This document shows, piece by piece, positions 14,334 to 32,100 of a DNA stretch of 64,000 nt; positions within the stretch are counted from its first letter, which is position 1, and every line of letters starts with the position of its first letter. The DNA lies in the NCBI GenBank assembly GCA_051294375.1, contig CM119269.1, positions 22,431,808 through 22,495,807 of the forward strand, given 5' to 3'. This stretch comes from Paraspadella gotoi. Lineage: Eukaryota > Chaetognatha. The notes beneath the pieces were generated by a model that saw only the letters and a list, made by a program, of their open reading frames with translations, was not told where the DNA came from and made no database searches. The translations under genes were made by a program, and so were the position numbers.

Positions 14334-14565
14334 TCATCCTCCGAACATCGTGACATGAGGGAAGCCGACGAGAATGTTCAAAAGGCGATGAAGATTCTGA
14401 GGGCGCGAAGAGAGACGAGCAGATTGCGGAATTGGTCGCCGGAGGCGAAGCCGGCTCGACCCCGAACGCCTCGTCGCTTCGGAGCGCCGCTTAGAGAGGC
14501 GAAAGTTGAGGACGGCGCCGGCGTTGAGGATTAGCGTCGCCGCGAGGATCAAGTTCGGAGAACAT
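14334..14565 (-). pseudogene. Mirror copy of SMIM7 (frameshifted)
   Basis: Reverse copy of 12254-12487. The start codon is at 14565, but an extra base after four codons shifts the frame. The old frame resumes at ILAATLILNAGAVLNFRLS and is lost again in the Ser/acidic middle. It should not be counted as a second SMIM7 gene without read support. Confidence 0.85.
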
Positions 14566-15118
14566 CGTCGAGCGGAAAAAGAGAAGTTTATTCTCTTCGT
14601 TGGAGATCGGCGTCGTTTTAATTCGGGATTTGGTTTAATTCATTCGCACGGATTTCGCGCTTAGTTTCTCTCCGCGGAAACAGGAGCTAAAAATATCAAA
14701 AATAAAAGGGAAAATACCGTAAAACGGATATAAAACCGGTCGAGAAGAAGATTTTCCACATCCAAATATGGAAGAAGAAACCTTTGAATAATGAAAGCCA
14801 CCTGAGCAAAAAGGCACGTTTAAAAATGATCACAATCAACCAAAAAAAAAAAAAGCGCAAACGCACACACAATTTCAAACCGACCGACCCGACCGAAGGA
14901 CCACATTTTAAAATAAATGGGGACGTAAATTGGAAATACTATGAGGAATGTAAACCTGTAAATTCGTTTGCAAATTGTAAAAAAGATCTAATAAAAACGA
15001 TTTTTTTTCTTGTGTCACTAAATTATCGCGAGAGTTTCGACTAGACGAGCGCAAGTTTTAAAAGATAAATTATTTAATTAAATACTTTATTATAAAAATT
15101 ATAAGTCCGTGACGATGA

Positions 15119-19320
<4,202 letters not shown>

Positions 19321-19663
19321 TTTATTAATTTGCTTTTTAAGTCAAGAGTTGATAAAACAATATTCAAAACTTGAAAAAATGGTGATATAAATGAACGCCT
19401 GATTTTAGAACATTTGAAACATTCAAAACATAATTTGCATGAAATTAGAAAAATTATTCCCTCCAAAAAAAAAAGGTAAGAAAAAAATTGACAGCCAACA
19501 GGAAGTCAACTTCCTCAATGAAAAAGACACACTAATCTAATCTCGCTCGTAAAATATAATATCGAATTTTTCGACGTATAAGTAATACAAAGTAAATAAA
19601 AAGATACAGACTACAATAGCAATGGAAAAAAAAACAGACTCTCTCTCCCTCTCTCTCTCTCAT

Positions 19664-21430
19664 TCATCCCACGGCGACGACTCCCCCTCGGCCTTCTTCC
19701 GCAAGTTGCCACAAGGCAGTTCCTCTTCACGCCGATAACATTTCTTCTTCGCATCCAGCGATCGTCGGCTCACCAAAAGCAGCATCTTGAGGACGAGGTG
19801 CTGGCCCTGATATTGATTGTGATAATAATGATTTAATTTGATTAAATTAATTAAATTGACAACCGAGGGGGCATGACTGCCTTGACCGAAAAAGGATCGA
19901 TGTAGTTAAAGAGAACAGAGTCGCGTCTTTTCTGCATGAAGACACGAAAATAGGGAGCAACGAGACGCTCGTCGGGCGATGGCCTCGTGGTGGCGGGAGA
20001 CGAAGTTTCAGCCCTGAATATTGTAATTATAATACCCAAATGAAATTAATAAGTGGGAATGTTCTAATAACTTATGTTCGCAACTAACTAAATCAAGATT
20101 AATCAAATAAACGATCTTTAAAATATAAAGGCAACTTGAAAGAAAACCGATTTCAAAAATAAATACAATAATATCTTGCTACAATATGCAAATTAGATAA
20201 GAAACTCGATCTAATAATTGAAATACAGTCACTCTGCTACAAATTTTCAATGGTCTTAAATATGTTAAATCATAATCTCTCAAACCATTCACGCGGGTAA
20301 ACGACGGTAAGATTTCCGCGGCCGAGTTTCGCTGCTCTCTCCGCCAATCGCTCGTCACCTTTCGCCCGCGAATTCCAAATACAGATTGTCCTCTTTCATC
20401 GACGCACCTTCAATGGGTCGCGAAGACGAGCCTCTCCGACCGGCGCCGGAAAGCGCTTCTCCGGAAGCGATGGAGCAGGCATCGCTGACGGAGAGTCGAG
20501 ACAGAGTCGTGGAGCGACAAGAATATAGACTGCGGAGCGAAATAGAGAAAGGAAGTTAAACGGAGCGACCAACTAAAGCATCGAAAAGCCACGAAGTCTG
20601 CCGTAGCCGAAGTGAGGGAGACGTCGTCGCGTCAGACGCCCAATCTCCTCGGAAAGAATCGTCCGCTCGGCCCAGAAATCGAGCACGACTCTCACTCCGC
20701 TGTCTCTCGCCAAACATAGTTGTAGGAAGGAGGGCGGAGGAAATAAGTCACTGGGTCAGTAGTGATAATCATCACGTCCTCATTAAAAACCTCGATCTCA
20801 CCGAACTCAATCTCGCGAATGAATTCCGAAGAAGCTATCGTCGACGAGCCGTCGCGCGACCGCCTCCCACTCGCTGTTGATGGAGCAAGTGGTCAAAAAG
20901 AGCGCTGGAGTCGTCGGCGAACGCGGGACGTAACTGAAAACGATATTAAAATTAAATTAAAAACAAACATAATAACTTAAAACTAATTAGACAAAAAACA
21001 TATTTATTTAAAAAAACCTTTAACTCCTCCACCGACCGCGAACGGTGAAGCGAAAAGATCAGATCTGCGCCAGACGAATTCACGTCCCGACCACCCTTCG
21101 CGCCCGGCGGGCGTCGAAAAACGGGCGCACCGAGAATCGGCTTCGTTTGTTATCCCGCGTCGTCTTCGTGCCGACTCGGTGACGAAGCCGACGTCTGACG
21201 GCCGATGAGTCATCTCCCAGTCGCGTCTCACTTAAACGAATAATGCAGATTGTTGAAAGAAGAAAAAAAGAAAAATAAAAACAAAGAAAAAGAGTAGATC
21301 TTCAACGCAATCGAGGTCCGCATCGTCGGTCAGCTCAACGCCGATGGAGTTCGTGTTCGAGCTCTCGCAACATTACTCTTCATCACGCTCGTCTCAATCC
21401 GCTGCACTGGAGCGGATCAGGTTATTAAAG
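19664..21430 (-). pseudogene. Mirror copy of the unrecognised gene
   Basis: Reverse copy of 5305-7114, stop near 19664. Segments with FMQKRRDSVLFNYIDPFSVK and the basic Ser/Pro region are recognisable, but indels break the frame (for example around 20330-20540 and 21040-21200). No independent evidence of function. Confidence 0.75.
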
Positions 21431-21668
21431 GACGAATGAGTTATCTTAATCACAAAAAATATTAGTCTATCGTAATGGAAAAGGTTAATTTGGATTTAGT
21501 TGGCGAGCGGACAATAAAGAACCATAATCCAATAACCAAAGCCCAAATAGTGTGTCGTAGTCGGAACGATTTAAAAGAACCATAATCTAATGAAGCACAA
21601 AGCCCAATTTGGATAGTGTCAATTGTGGAACTGTGGATAAACCTCTCAGAACATTAAAGACCATAATC

Positions 21669-21693
21669 NNNNNNNNNNNNNNNNNNNNNNNNN
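21669..21693. other. Assembly gap (25 N) at the right edge of the palindrome
   Basis: A gap of exactly 25 N marks the join between the right palindrome arm and the sequence leading into UQCRB exon 2. A round length suggests a placeholder joining two pieces, not a measured distance. Confidence 0.99.
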
Positions 21694-21754
21694 CATAGTT
21701 GAGTTAAGAGAATATCTATCAAGGAGCTTTCTCTCGAACAATCTCTTCCCACAG

Positions 21755-21923
21755 GATTTCTCGCGCTATGAACTTGTCCTGCCAGCGGGCGGTGCTGCCC
21801 AAGGATCAGTGGACCACCTTGGAAACGGACGTCCGCTATTTGAAGCCCTACCTGGACGAGATCCATAAGGAGCGGGCCGAGCAAGCTGCTTGGTTCAAGG
21901 GCAACATCCAGCACGAAGATTGA
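21755..21923 (+). CDS. UQCRB: Cytochrome bc1 complex subunit 7, last exon
   Basis: After TTCCCACAG at 21746-21754 this exon supplies one base that completes the Arg codon left open by exon 1 at 13136, then ISRAMNLSCQRAVLPKDQW, the conserved YLKPYLDEIHKERAEQAAWF and a stop at 21921-21923. This is the C-terminal half of UQCRB (human: RALDLNLKHQILPKEQW then YLEPYLKEVIRERKER). Exon 1 plus this exon would give about 124 residues, close to the usual 111. The phase match and family match show the two exons belong to one gene. Confidence 0.93.
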
Positions 21924-22475
21924 CTTTTTTCTATTTTTGTAAATTTTGTTTTGAAAATGAGTTGTACAAAAAAATATTCCTGAGTCGGACGAAAATATTT
22001 ACGCGGTTAGCAGAAAAATAAATAAGATAATTAATTGCTTATTAATTATTTGATTTAATTTCGCTGAACCTTGAATGTTTAACCCGAACCGAGGACGTTT
22101 GACTGAGTAGGTGGGCGTGGCAGACCCAAGAGATCGAGACTCCGACTCCGTCAAATTATATGTTCAGCGATGCAACGCCGGTTTCTGGCTACTCGACATT
22201 GCTACTGACGGCGTTTCATTTGTGTGGTTCTTGTATTTATAACCAAAATATGCACTTTCGAATCGGTCAGATGTTTTAAAAATATATTTATCTTCGCGAA
22301 AAGTATTAACTGTTTGAAAAAAAAAACAATGATTTATTTATTGACATTTTTCGACGACTTTTTACTCCGTCCGAAAAATTAAACCAAAAGTCTTAAATTA
22401 AAAAAAGAGAAAAAAAAACACTTAAATTTGGATCGAATTTCCGATCGAAATCGATCGATCGAACTTAAGTCGGCG
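21924..22475. other. Spacer between UQCRB and the OSR1-like kinase
   Basis: AT-rich. It holds likely UQCRB 3' sequence (an AATAAA near 22016) and, further on, the 5' leader of the kinase gene. No other gene seen. Confidence 0.5.
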
Positions 22476-23915
22476 ATGGAGCCTCGCGCCGATGGAGGAT
22501 CACCGGGGCCGCACGTCGCCGCCTCCGCCTCCGCAGCCGGCGCGGCAGGAGGCGAAAACGGCGCCCGCCCGAAGCTGGAATCCCCGTCTCGTCCCTGGCC
22601 GAACGAGCGAGAGGATTACGAGTTGAAGGAAGTCATAGGTGAGGGGGAGAGAGAGAGAGAGAGAATGTATTGAATGTATTGAATGTATAAAACAGATACG
22701 GCATATACGGCACATACGACATATAAGAGAGAAAGAAAGAAAGAAAGAAAAGAGAAAACCATGAGTTGGCAATCCTGAAATTCCTCAAGGGGCGGGGGCA
22801 ACGGCGATCGTGACGGCCGCCATCTGCAGGAAGAAAGACGCGCAACGCGTCGCCATCAAAAGGATCAACCTGGAAAAATGCACCACGAGTCTGGACGAAA
22901 TTTTGGTGAGGCTCTTATAGTTTGAAAAATAATAATTTGATTTATTAAAATTAATTGAATGTTTTGCTGCTAATTCTCCTGGAAGTATGGAAAGTCATGA
23001 TGCTTCCATTGTATTATTAATTATTATATTAATATATTTTAATACTTCCATTCTGCTTCCAAATACCAAAATACTTCATTTGTACTGCAACTGTACTACA
23101 AAAAATATTAAACTATTAGTAGGAAATACCGCAAATTTATTATCAATCCTAAAATCGTAAAATAGTTTCTTCTAGAAAAGCCTAATCAGAATAATATAAG
23201 CGGTAATACAATATGCAAATGAGATTAAAGAACCGGATATTATTTGAATCTCCACAGAAAGAAATCCACACGATGAAACAAGTTCGTCCAACGACGCTCG
23301 TCGACTACTACACCTCCTTCGTCGTCAAGGAGGAACTCTGGCTCGTCATGGCGCTCTTGGGCGGCGGTGAGGGATTCCTTATTAATTATTAATTAAATAT
23401 TATTTATATTTAATTAATGTTATTAATAATTTGGAAAAAAAAAAGGTTCCCTGCTCGATATAATCAAGCATCGCGATGAAGAAAGATTGCAAGAACGGAG
23501 TCCTCGACGAATACGTCATCGCCTCCGTCATCAAGGAAGTTTTGAAAGGTTTGCCTTCATGATCGCCTTCAATTCTCCGCTCCCCCCCCCCTTCGCCCCC
23601 TTCGCCTAGAAACGATGATACAATTTTCAAGTGACTTTTTTTCAACAGGTTTGGATTATTTCCACAACAGCGGTCAGATCCATCGAGACATCAAAGCGGG
23701 CAACATCCTCTTGGGCGAAGACGGTTCCATTCAAATCGCGGGTGAGAGAAAAGCTAAGGGTGGATCCCCCTTTTTTTCCTTCTTTCTCTCTAATTCGCTT
23801 TTTCTCTTAGTTTCTCTCTCTGTCTTTATCTCTCCAATTTTCTTACTTTTTCTCTCTGTAACTTTGTTACACTGTTTCCCTCTGTTTTTTTTTCCTCTTT
23901 GTATAACTCTCGCCA

Positions 23916-23979
<64 letters not shown>

Positions 23980-24367
23980 CCCCGCCCCTTCTTCGCCTCA
24001 CTCTCTCCCCCACCTCTTCCCCAGATTTCGGCGTGGCCTCATGGTGCGCGACCGGAAACGACGTCTCTCGCGCCAAATATCGAACGACGTTCGTGGGGAC
24101 GCCGTGTTGGATGGCGCCGGAAGTCATGGAGCAGGCGAGTCGAGACGGGCGACGACAGGCGTTGGGGGCCTGACGATGCAACTCTCCACCTGCAACCGAT
24201 TTTCTTATTCAAGATTAAAAAAAAAAGAAAGGATTTAGTAAATAAAAATAAGGAATTTGTGAAGTGAGTTTGTGTGCGTTTCTTTATATTTCTCTCTTTC
24301 TCTCTATTTCTGGGACTTTTTTTCGTTCGAAACCCAACATCACTTTTATTTTCGGCCGCGCAAGTCT

Positions 24368-24399
<32 letters not shown>

Positions 24400-27300
24400 T
24401 CTCACTCTCACTCTCTCTCTCTCTCTCTCTCACTCTCTCTCTCTCCCTCCGATTTCATTTTCACTTTGATTGACCTCCCTTTCCCCTCCCCCCGTTTTCT
24501 TCCTGTGTCGTTTCATTTCGCTGTCCATCTCAACCCTGGCCTCCGCGAGAGAGTCGCGCCTTTTTCCTGGAATAAAAAAAAACTTTAAAAAATTTTCATT
24601 TTGTGTCAGGCTCCACCTTTTGAGGCGGACCAGCACGGTCAGGTGAATTTGATAGGGTTCGCGAGAAAAATATCAATCGTAGTAGGGTCGTTTGTAAACA
24701 AAACAAAAAAAAATAGAAATGATATAACAAATTCGAATGCAGTTGGATTGACGTGGTACTATTTTAACATTATATAAAAATTGATCTTTAAAAATTAATA
24801 AGTATACGTTGCGGTATTTTACATGTATACACTTTTTTTAATCTGCTTGTCCCCATTAACCGTTCTCGGTTTATTGTTAAAATATTTATAGATTTAGGCT
24901 CGAGATATTTATGTAATTAGTTTAATAGTTATTGATTGAAGAAATAGCGTTCACAAGTAGAAAATAAATAAATCGTTTGTTGTAGCATTTGAGAGATTAT
25001 TTCAAAAAAAGTATTTTTTTCAAAAGACTAAAGATTCCGACAGCAATAATGCACCGAGTGTAATGTGAATAAACCGTTTCGGATGATCGGGACAATCAGC
25101 AGAACTTTTAATTAAAAAATATATTTCTAAACTAATTCAAAGGACTTCGTAAACACAACGTTAGTATCGTTTGTATTTGGTGCATAATTTATCCCGGGGT
25201 CGGAAATACAATTATGCCCTCGATACAAGTTAACCGTTAAACCGTTACGTCTCTCAACGAAATTCGGAGATGTACACAGTAAGTACGTAAAAGGATTCAT
25301 AAATTTGGAGTGATGCTTTTCACTATTTCGTTTTTTTTTTTATTTATTTCATCGCAGTTGTATTTAAAAAAAACCAAAAAACTCTTCTTCCTCTGTTAAA
25401 TGTTTTCCCCACATAATTTCTCTTTCTCTCTCTCTCGACCCGAAATTTAGCCGCTTTGTAGTTGTTGCATCTTGACCCAAAGGGCATCCTTTATGCCCAA
25501 TAACCTTTTTTTTTTCTTCTCAAAAACAAATCCGGTCGAGGGCCAATTACCTTTTTCGGCTCTGACGTCTCGAAACAAAAAAGATGGTTTCCTCATGAAT
25601 CCATTAGCCCAAAGGACGATGCACGAAAACCCGTTGGATCCAATTTCTTTCTCTCATTTTCTTCTCTCCCCTTCCCCCCCACCCATTTCCTTTCTTTCTG
25701 CCTTCTCCATTGCAGCTTCAAGGATATGACTTCAAGGCGGACATTTGGAGTTTGGGCATCACGATGATTGAGTTGGCCACCGGCACCGCCCCTTACCACA
25801 AATTTCCCCCGATGAAAGTGAGTCTTTTAGACTAATAAACAATAAAGAAAAGAATCTTAAAGTTAAAACACAAGAATAGGCCAGATATATTGAAACAGAA
25901 CATAAACCAATGGGACTTTAAATAATTTATTACTACATGCAAATGAGATTGATGAACTGAATATCATTTAAACATTAAACCACCATAGCCTTTCCAAAAT
26001 CGGGGGCAAGTTAGCTTATTTATTTAATGAATGGATAATTATTATATTGCTTGTGCCAATTTGATGTTAAAACCAATCTGTAACGTGTAATGCAGTGTGC
26101 GAGGCAATCCTAGGCTTTTGCCAGACTTTTTTTCGTATGGCAGTGTGTGCGAGGCAATCCTAGGCTTTTCCCATACTTGTTTTCGATCTCAGGTTTTGAT
26201 GCTGACACTTCAAAACGATCCTCCATCCCTCGATACGTCGGCGGAGGAGAAGGATCAATACAAGAACTACGGGAAGGATTTCCGAAAGATGATCCAGGAT
26301 TGTCTCGTCAAGGACCCAGCGAAGAGGTGACCCTATTTAAGAATTAAACTTATTGAAGGAAAAACAAACAAAATCCATTTTCATCGTAATATAATAATAG
26401 TAAACCTTCATAGTAAAAAAAAATGTATCAATACTTTATCAAAAGACGACAATATTCAAATGATATTTAACTCAATCAAAATGATCCCCTTGGCCACAAA
26501 TTACTTTGTTGCAACCCGTTTGATGAAGGGGGCGGTCTTGGCTAAATTTGATCACAATCCTAAAAACTCTCCGCGATGTCTTTTTTAAATCTTTTTTAAA
26601 TCTTTTTTAAATCTTTTTAATCTTTTTTAAATCTTTTTTAAATTTTTTTAAATCTTTTTTAAATCTGAAAAACCTTCGTTGGAAGCAATATACCCTCCAA
26701 TACCTTGAATCGAACTTTTAAATCCTGCAGACATAAAATACTGTCATTGGGCAAGAGGCTTATTGAATATATAGATTATGGCAACAGCCGGGTTGCCTGT
26801 GATGCCCATTGGGATGGGGCATCTCACTGTTGGCTTTGGGGGCTTCCGACCCTCAGTGACGCCTCCAGTCACTGGCGCGGTTACCCTAGGACGGTCTCGC
26901 TTTGCCAACGTAGAGGGAAGTCGTTAGGACTGTGGATGGAAAACTACGCCTGGGATGGTGTGTTCCCCCTCTGAGCCAATGGATTTGGCTGAAGGATGGT
27001 GGACGTGAGGCGGTGTGAATATACCGCCACAAGATATCGTATTCCGCAGGCCGACGGCTCGAATCTTGCTCAAAAACGAATTCCTGAAGAAGAAGTGCAA
27101 AGACAAGGCGTTCCTGGTCAAGTCGCTCCTCTTCGATCATCCACCGCTCTCCAAGAGATGCGCCAAGCTCAAACGCGTTCCCGGGACATCGGGTCGGCTA
27201 CATCGCACCGAGGATGGCGGTTGGGAATGGTGAGGAATTTGTATTAGAAACGGCGAGGAATTTGTATTCGAAATGGAAAGGAATTTGTATTCGAAATGGC

Positions 27301-28886
27301 AAGGAATTTGTATTAGAAATGGCGAGGAATTTTTATTAGAAATGGCGAGGAATTTTTATTAGAAATGGCGAGGAATTTTTATTAGAAATGGCGAGGAATT
27401 TTTATTAAAAAGGGTGAGGAATTTTTATTAAAAAGGGCGAGGAATTTGTATTGGAAATGGCGAGAAATTTATGAAATTGGTACAACCAATATAAAAATTA
27501 TCCATTCATTTAATAAATAAGCTATCTTGCCCCTGACTTTGGACAGGCTTTGGTGGTTTAAGGCCTCCATCACTCTTACAAGATAATGACATAGCAGGTC
27601 CCTGCAAGCTTTCAATCAAGACTCTCTCACAGTCTCGTTTATTCACTCCCAGAGTACCTGGCTTCCCTATCAATGAAGTGGTATAATATTCAAAGAATGT
27701 TTCAATTGTATGAAAAGACCACTCCCTTATATTACAAATAAGGAATTTTAATAAATTAAAATATTTTAATATATTTTAAAATATTTTAATATATTTTAAA
27801 ATATTTTAATATATTTTTTAGATTAAAATATTAAAAATGACAGGGAATGTTTTAAAAATAGTAGTGAATTTATATTATAAATAATGAACAATGCGTTTTA
27901 GAAAGGGTTATGAAATTGTATTAGAAATAATAAGGACTGAGGAATTTGTATCAGTAGTAAAAATGGTGAATTAAAATAATCATGATAGCTAAATATTAAA
28001 GATTGAGTTATCATTTGAGCAAAAATTAAGAAAATAATTAAGAATTGTAAGGACAATCGTTAGAAATGGTGAGGTCAGTTAGATGAATGGAGGAGTGCCT
28101 TTACGAATAAGGAGGAAGGTGGCTGACAATATGCAAATGAGATTAATGAACTTATCTCCGCTTCAGGTCCGACGACGAGTTGGACGAGAATTCAGAAGAA
28201 GCGCATCAGGCGTCGTTCGATCGAAGTCCGCGAGTCCAAGATCAAGTGAAGAAAGGATTGGCGGAGATGGGGGCCGGGAATGGAGACGCTAAGGTGAGGG
28301 GGGGAAGGTGGAACCGGGGGGAAGGTGGAACCGGGGGAAAGGGAAATTGACGAGAGAGGTCGCGAGGAAGCGAAGGACGAAAACCGGCAACGAAATGCGA
28401 AACCTTGTCAAAGATAATTGTTTAAAAAATCGAGATTTTTCCTCCTCGATTTTTTTACTTTGGTTATACACGTGTTTAGAATTTTAGATCTTTAGCGGTG
28501 ATTTTCTTTTTTGACTCGAATCATTTTCGCATTTCACGTCGACTATTTCGTTGCCATAGTTTTTATTTTGTGTGTGTGTCGATCGCGCGGAAATTTTTTT
28601 AGGGAACAAAAGACAAACGTTTTTTTTTACTGGAGCGGGCGACGCGTGATTGTTGTTGTTGTTGTTGTATCTCGACGTTTTGAAACAAATAATTTTTCTC
28701 GAGGGGGAGAGAATTCCCGTAGATTTTTCCCCATCGTTCGTTCGTTCAAAAAAATAAAAGAAGTCAAACTGTAGACACTCCCCCCCCCCTTCGCTGTTTT
28801 TCTTCATTTATTCTAATTTTCTTCTCTCGTCATCTTTTTGCACCCATTTTTCTCCTAATTGACGGCTGTCCATTGTGCGGAAACAT

Positions 28887-28952
<66 letters not shown>

Positions 28953-29088
28953 TCATTTTCCTATTCGTGGTATTTTATTTTTACCTTTTAATGGCATCTG
29001 CATAAAATATTGCGTCGAACAATATTCCGCGCACTCGCACTCGAAAAAAAAATGTTCACCCAATTTCTCTTTTCTCGCGCACTCTCTG

Positions 29089-29169
<81 letters not shown>

Positions 29170-32100
29170 CATGACGAATCCCATAATAAAAAACAAACCT
29201 ACCCAACTCGCCGACTCAAAAAAAAAAAGTCACGTCCTGAGTTCCATCTCTACGCCGGCGCCGCTTCTTCCACCCACTCGTCATCATCGAGCCTCAGCTC
29301 CGGCGGACTTTTCTTCGCCGCCGGCGTCGGCAGCACGTTCGGCAGCAGCGAAGCCTGCGGCCTCAGTTTCGCCGCTCCTCCCGACGCCTCAACGCCCGCC
29401 GCCAAAGAGCCCGTTCCCGACGCGGAATCTCCGGCCCGCGAGCTCGATTCTCCTGCCCCTCCGACTCCGCCCGCCCAGGCGACCAACCTGGACGAGATGT
29501 GCAACCGGCTGCGCATCGCCGAATCCGCCGGCGCAGCGGCGCAGCGGCCGGCGTCGCGAGAGGACCTCAGCTTGTCCGTAGAGGCCAACGTGGGCGTCGA
29601 GCATTTTTCTAGTCAAAACTCTCACTCGGAAACGTTGTCGTACGAACCCCGAACGCTCGTAGCCCAGCCCGTGCCCGTCGGGGCGCAAGTTCGTAGTCTT
29701 TCTTGTCAACAGGTAAAAAAAAGGGGGAAAAAAGGTTTCTCTCTCTCTTCCGCACTGAGGATTTTAAAGGGAAACGTGATGGGGGTGGAGGGGGCGGCGG
29801 GTGGGCGTGGCCCTGGCGCGATTTGTTCTTTGCCGTCGTAGATTGTGATTTGTGTCATTAAAACCCCAGTTTATGCCGTTCTATTTTCTATCGCGTATTC
29901 TTTCTCTAGATGTAAACCATTTATAAAATGAAAAAATAAAAATAAATTCTGACTTGCCGAGAATAACCTTGTGTGCTCTTTTCTTTTCTCTCCTGTAATT
30001 CCTCATTTAACCTCCAAGCATCGCTGTTTCAATAATCCGTTCTTCGTGCCAATTATCAAGTATATTTACTTTGAGTTGGGTTAATAAGAATTTAAACTCT
30101 CTTCAGATATCTTGTTTGATCTTGTATAACGGATCGACGTGGATTAGGCTGAGCTGATGATTGCAGACTTTTTTTTTTGCCAGACAAACCCCAATTTATG
30201 AACCCTCTATAGAAAGGGGCATCGTTTTCTCAATCCTAGTCGATCTGTATATTAAATTGGTACAACCAATATAAAAATTATCCATTCATTTAATAAATAA
30301 GCTATCTTGCCCTGACTTTGGACAGGCTTTGGTGGTTTAAGGCCTCCATCACTCTTACACAATAATGACAGAGCTGGTCCCTGCAAGCTTTCAATCTAGA
30401 CTCTTTCAGTCTCGTTTATTCACTCCCAAAGTACCTGGCTTCCCTATCAATGAAGTGGTATAATGTTTCAAAGAATGTTTCAATTGTATGAAAAGACCAC
30501 TCCCATAAGTATTTGATCGGGGAATACTATATTGTACTCCGTCCAGCATCAAAATACAAGGAGCTGAATTTTATGAAATTGGTACAACCAATATAAAAAT
30601 TATCCATTCATTTAATAAGTAAGCTATCTTGCCCCTGACTTTGGATAGGCCTCCATCGCTCTTACAAGATAATGACATATTAGGTCCCCAAGCTTCCAAT
30701 CTATATTTTTTTATATAATTTATGAACCCTTTATAAAAAGGGGCATCTTTTTCTCAATCCTAGTCGATCTGTATATATAATTTTCAGCATTAAACCATAA
30801 GCATGATGGAATGATTAACTATCGTTCTTGACAAAAAGTTCGACTTAAATTACTTTTTTCCTGCTCTTTACAAGTTATTCTTTCACTCTTCGGACCATTT
30901 GTTCATCATGAAAAATTAATTAGTAAATTAATCGTTCACAATTAAGAATTTAAAATAAAATCAAAATTGGGTTGGCCTTAGGTCACGTGAGGATTTTTTT
31001 CCTTTGTATCAAAACTATTCTGTTTCTGTTTTCAACACTGACGTTCATTCCAAGTTATTTTGATTTGTAAATATTTTTGCAGAGTTAATCATTTATAAAC
31101 TAAGTCATTTTCTATTTGTCACTTTTTCCTTTTGTCTTTTAAAATTTTGATAAATACAAATTTACCTTTTCAGTAATTTTTTTTTGTATGGCAATCAAGA
31201 ATATTTTTCTTTGAAAACAATTAGTTGCTGTATGAATCATCAAAGCTGCTGAACAGAAATCTTTGAACGGTATTGAAAATTTAAACAAAATATTTAAAAA
31301 AAATATTAGGCCGTATTTGCATTTAATGCATAATTTTTAAAATCTGAATAGAGTATTATAGGTTTATTAGAATTATATTTTTTAGAAAATTGTTAGACTA
31401 ACTACTAATAGTAAAGTAATAGATATAAATTTCATAGTCGAATTTGTAGCTAAATTATTATTGCAGTCCATATATTTAGTAGTTGTTAATGTATTAGCAT
31501 CTCTAGGAATATATTTAGATAAATTTAACGTAGTTTGTCTTTTCTTTTTCTTCTTGGGGAGGCGGTCTGCTCAAAAGTTTGACCGCCCCTCTTGTGATAA
31601 AATATTTTATGATGTATACGCGACCTAATATGATTTGAAGTTGAATTTACTTCTTGTAACTTCCCCGAATTGTAATTCAAAATCAAACTGTTATACTAAT
31701 GACTATTTTTTTAAATTTTCAGGTGTTAAATGAAGTGTTTTTAGTCTGCAGAGCGAATTCAGTTTTTTGTGCGAGAATCCAAATAGATTCTCGATTTTAT
31801 TTTGCGATTCAATTTCACAATCACATGATCCGTTGTCGTCGTCGTCGTCGTTTTCGTCATGTTTAGAGAATCTTCCCTCCATCAGTCGATATTCCAACCT
31901 CGTTTTCATTTCCAATGTTCTTTTTTTTTTAGTTGTCCGCCAGTGCTCGTGAAGCATCTCTAAAAGCCACTAAGGTGTCGGTCGGTCGTTGTCTGTCTGT
32001 CCGTAGGGTTGTTTTACTTACTTTTTCAATACCCATCAGTCCGGTTATATTATTATTTTAGTTAATATTTAGTAAAAAGGTGATATAACATGAGATGCCT

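Noticed and set aside
28873-29160. Long open frames over CT/GA microsatellites (poly Leu-Ser or Arg-Glu)
   Set aside because: Pure dinucleotide runs stay open in two frames on each strand; there are no start context, domain or splice links.
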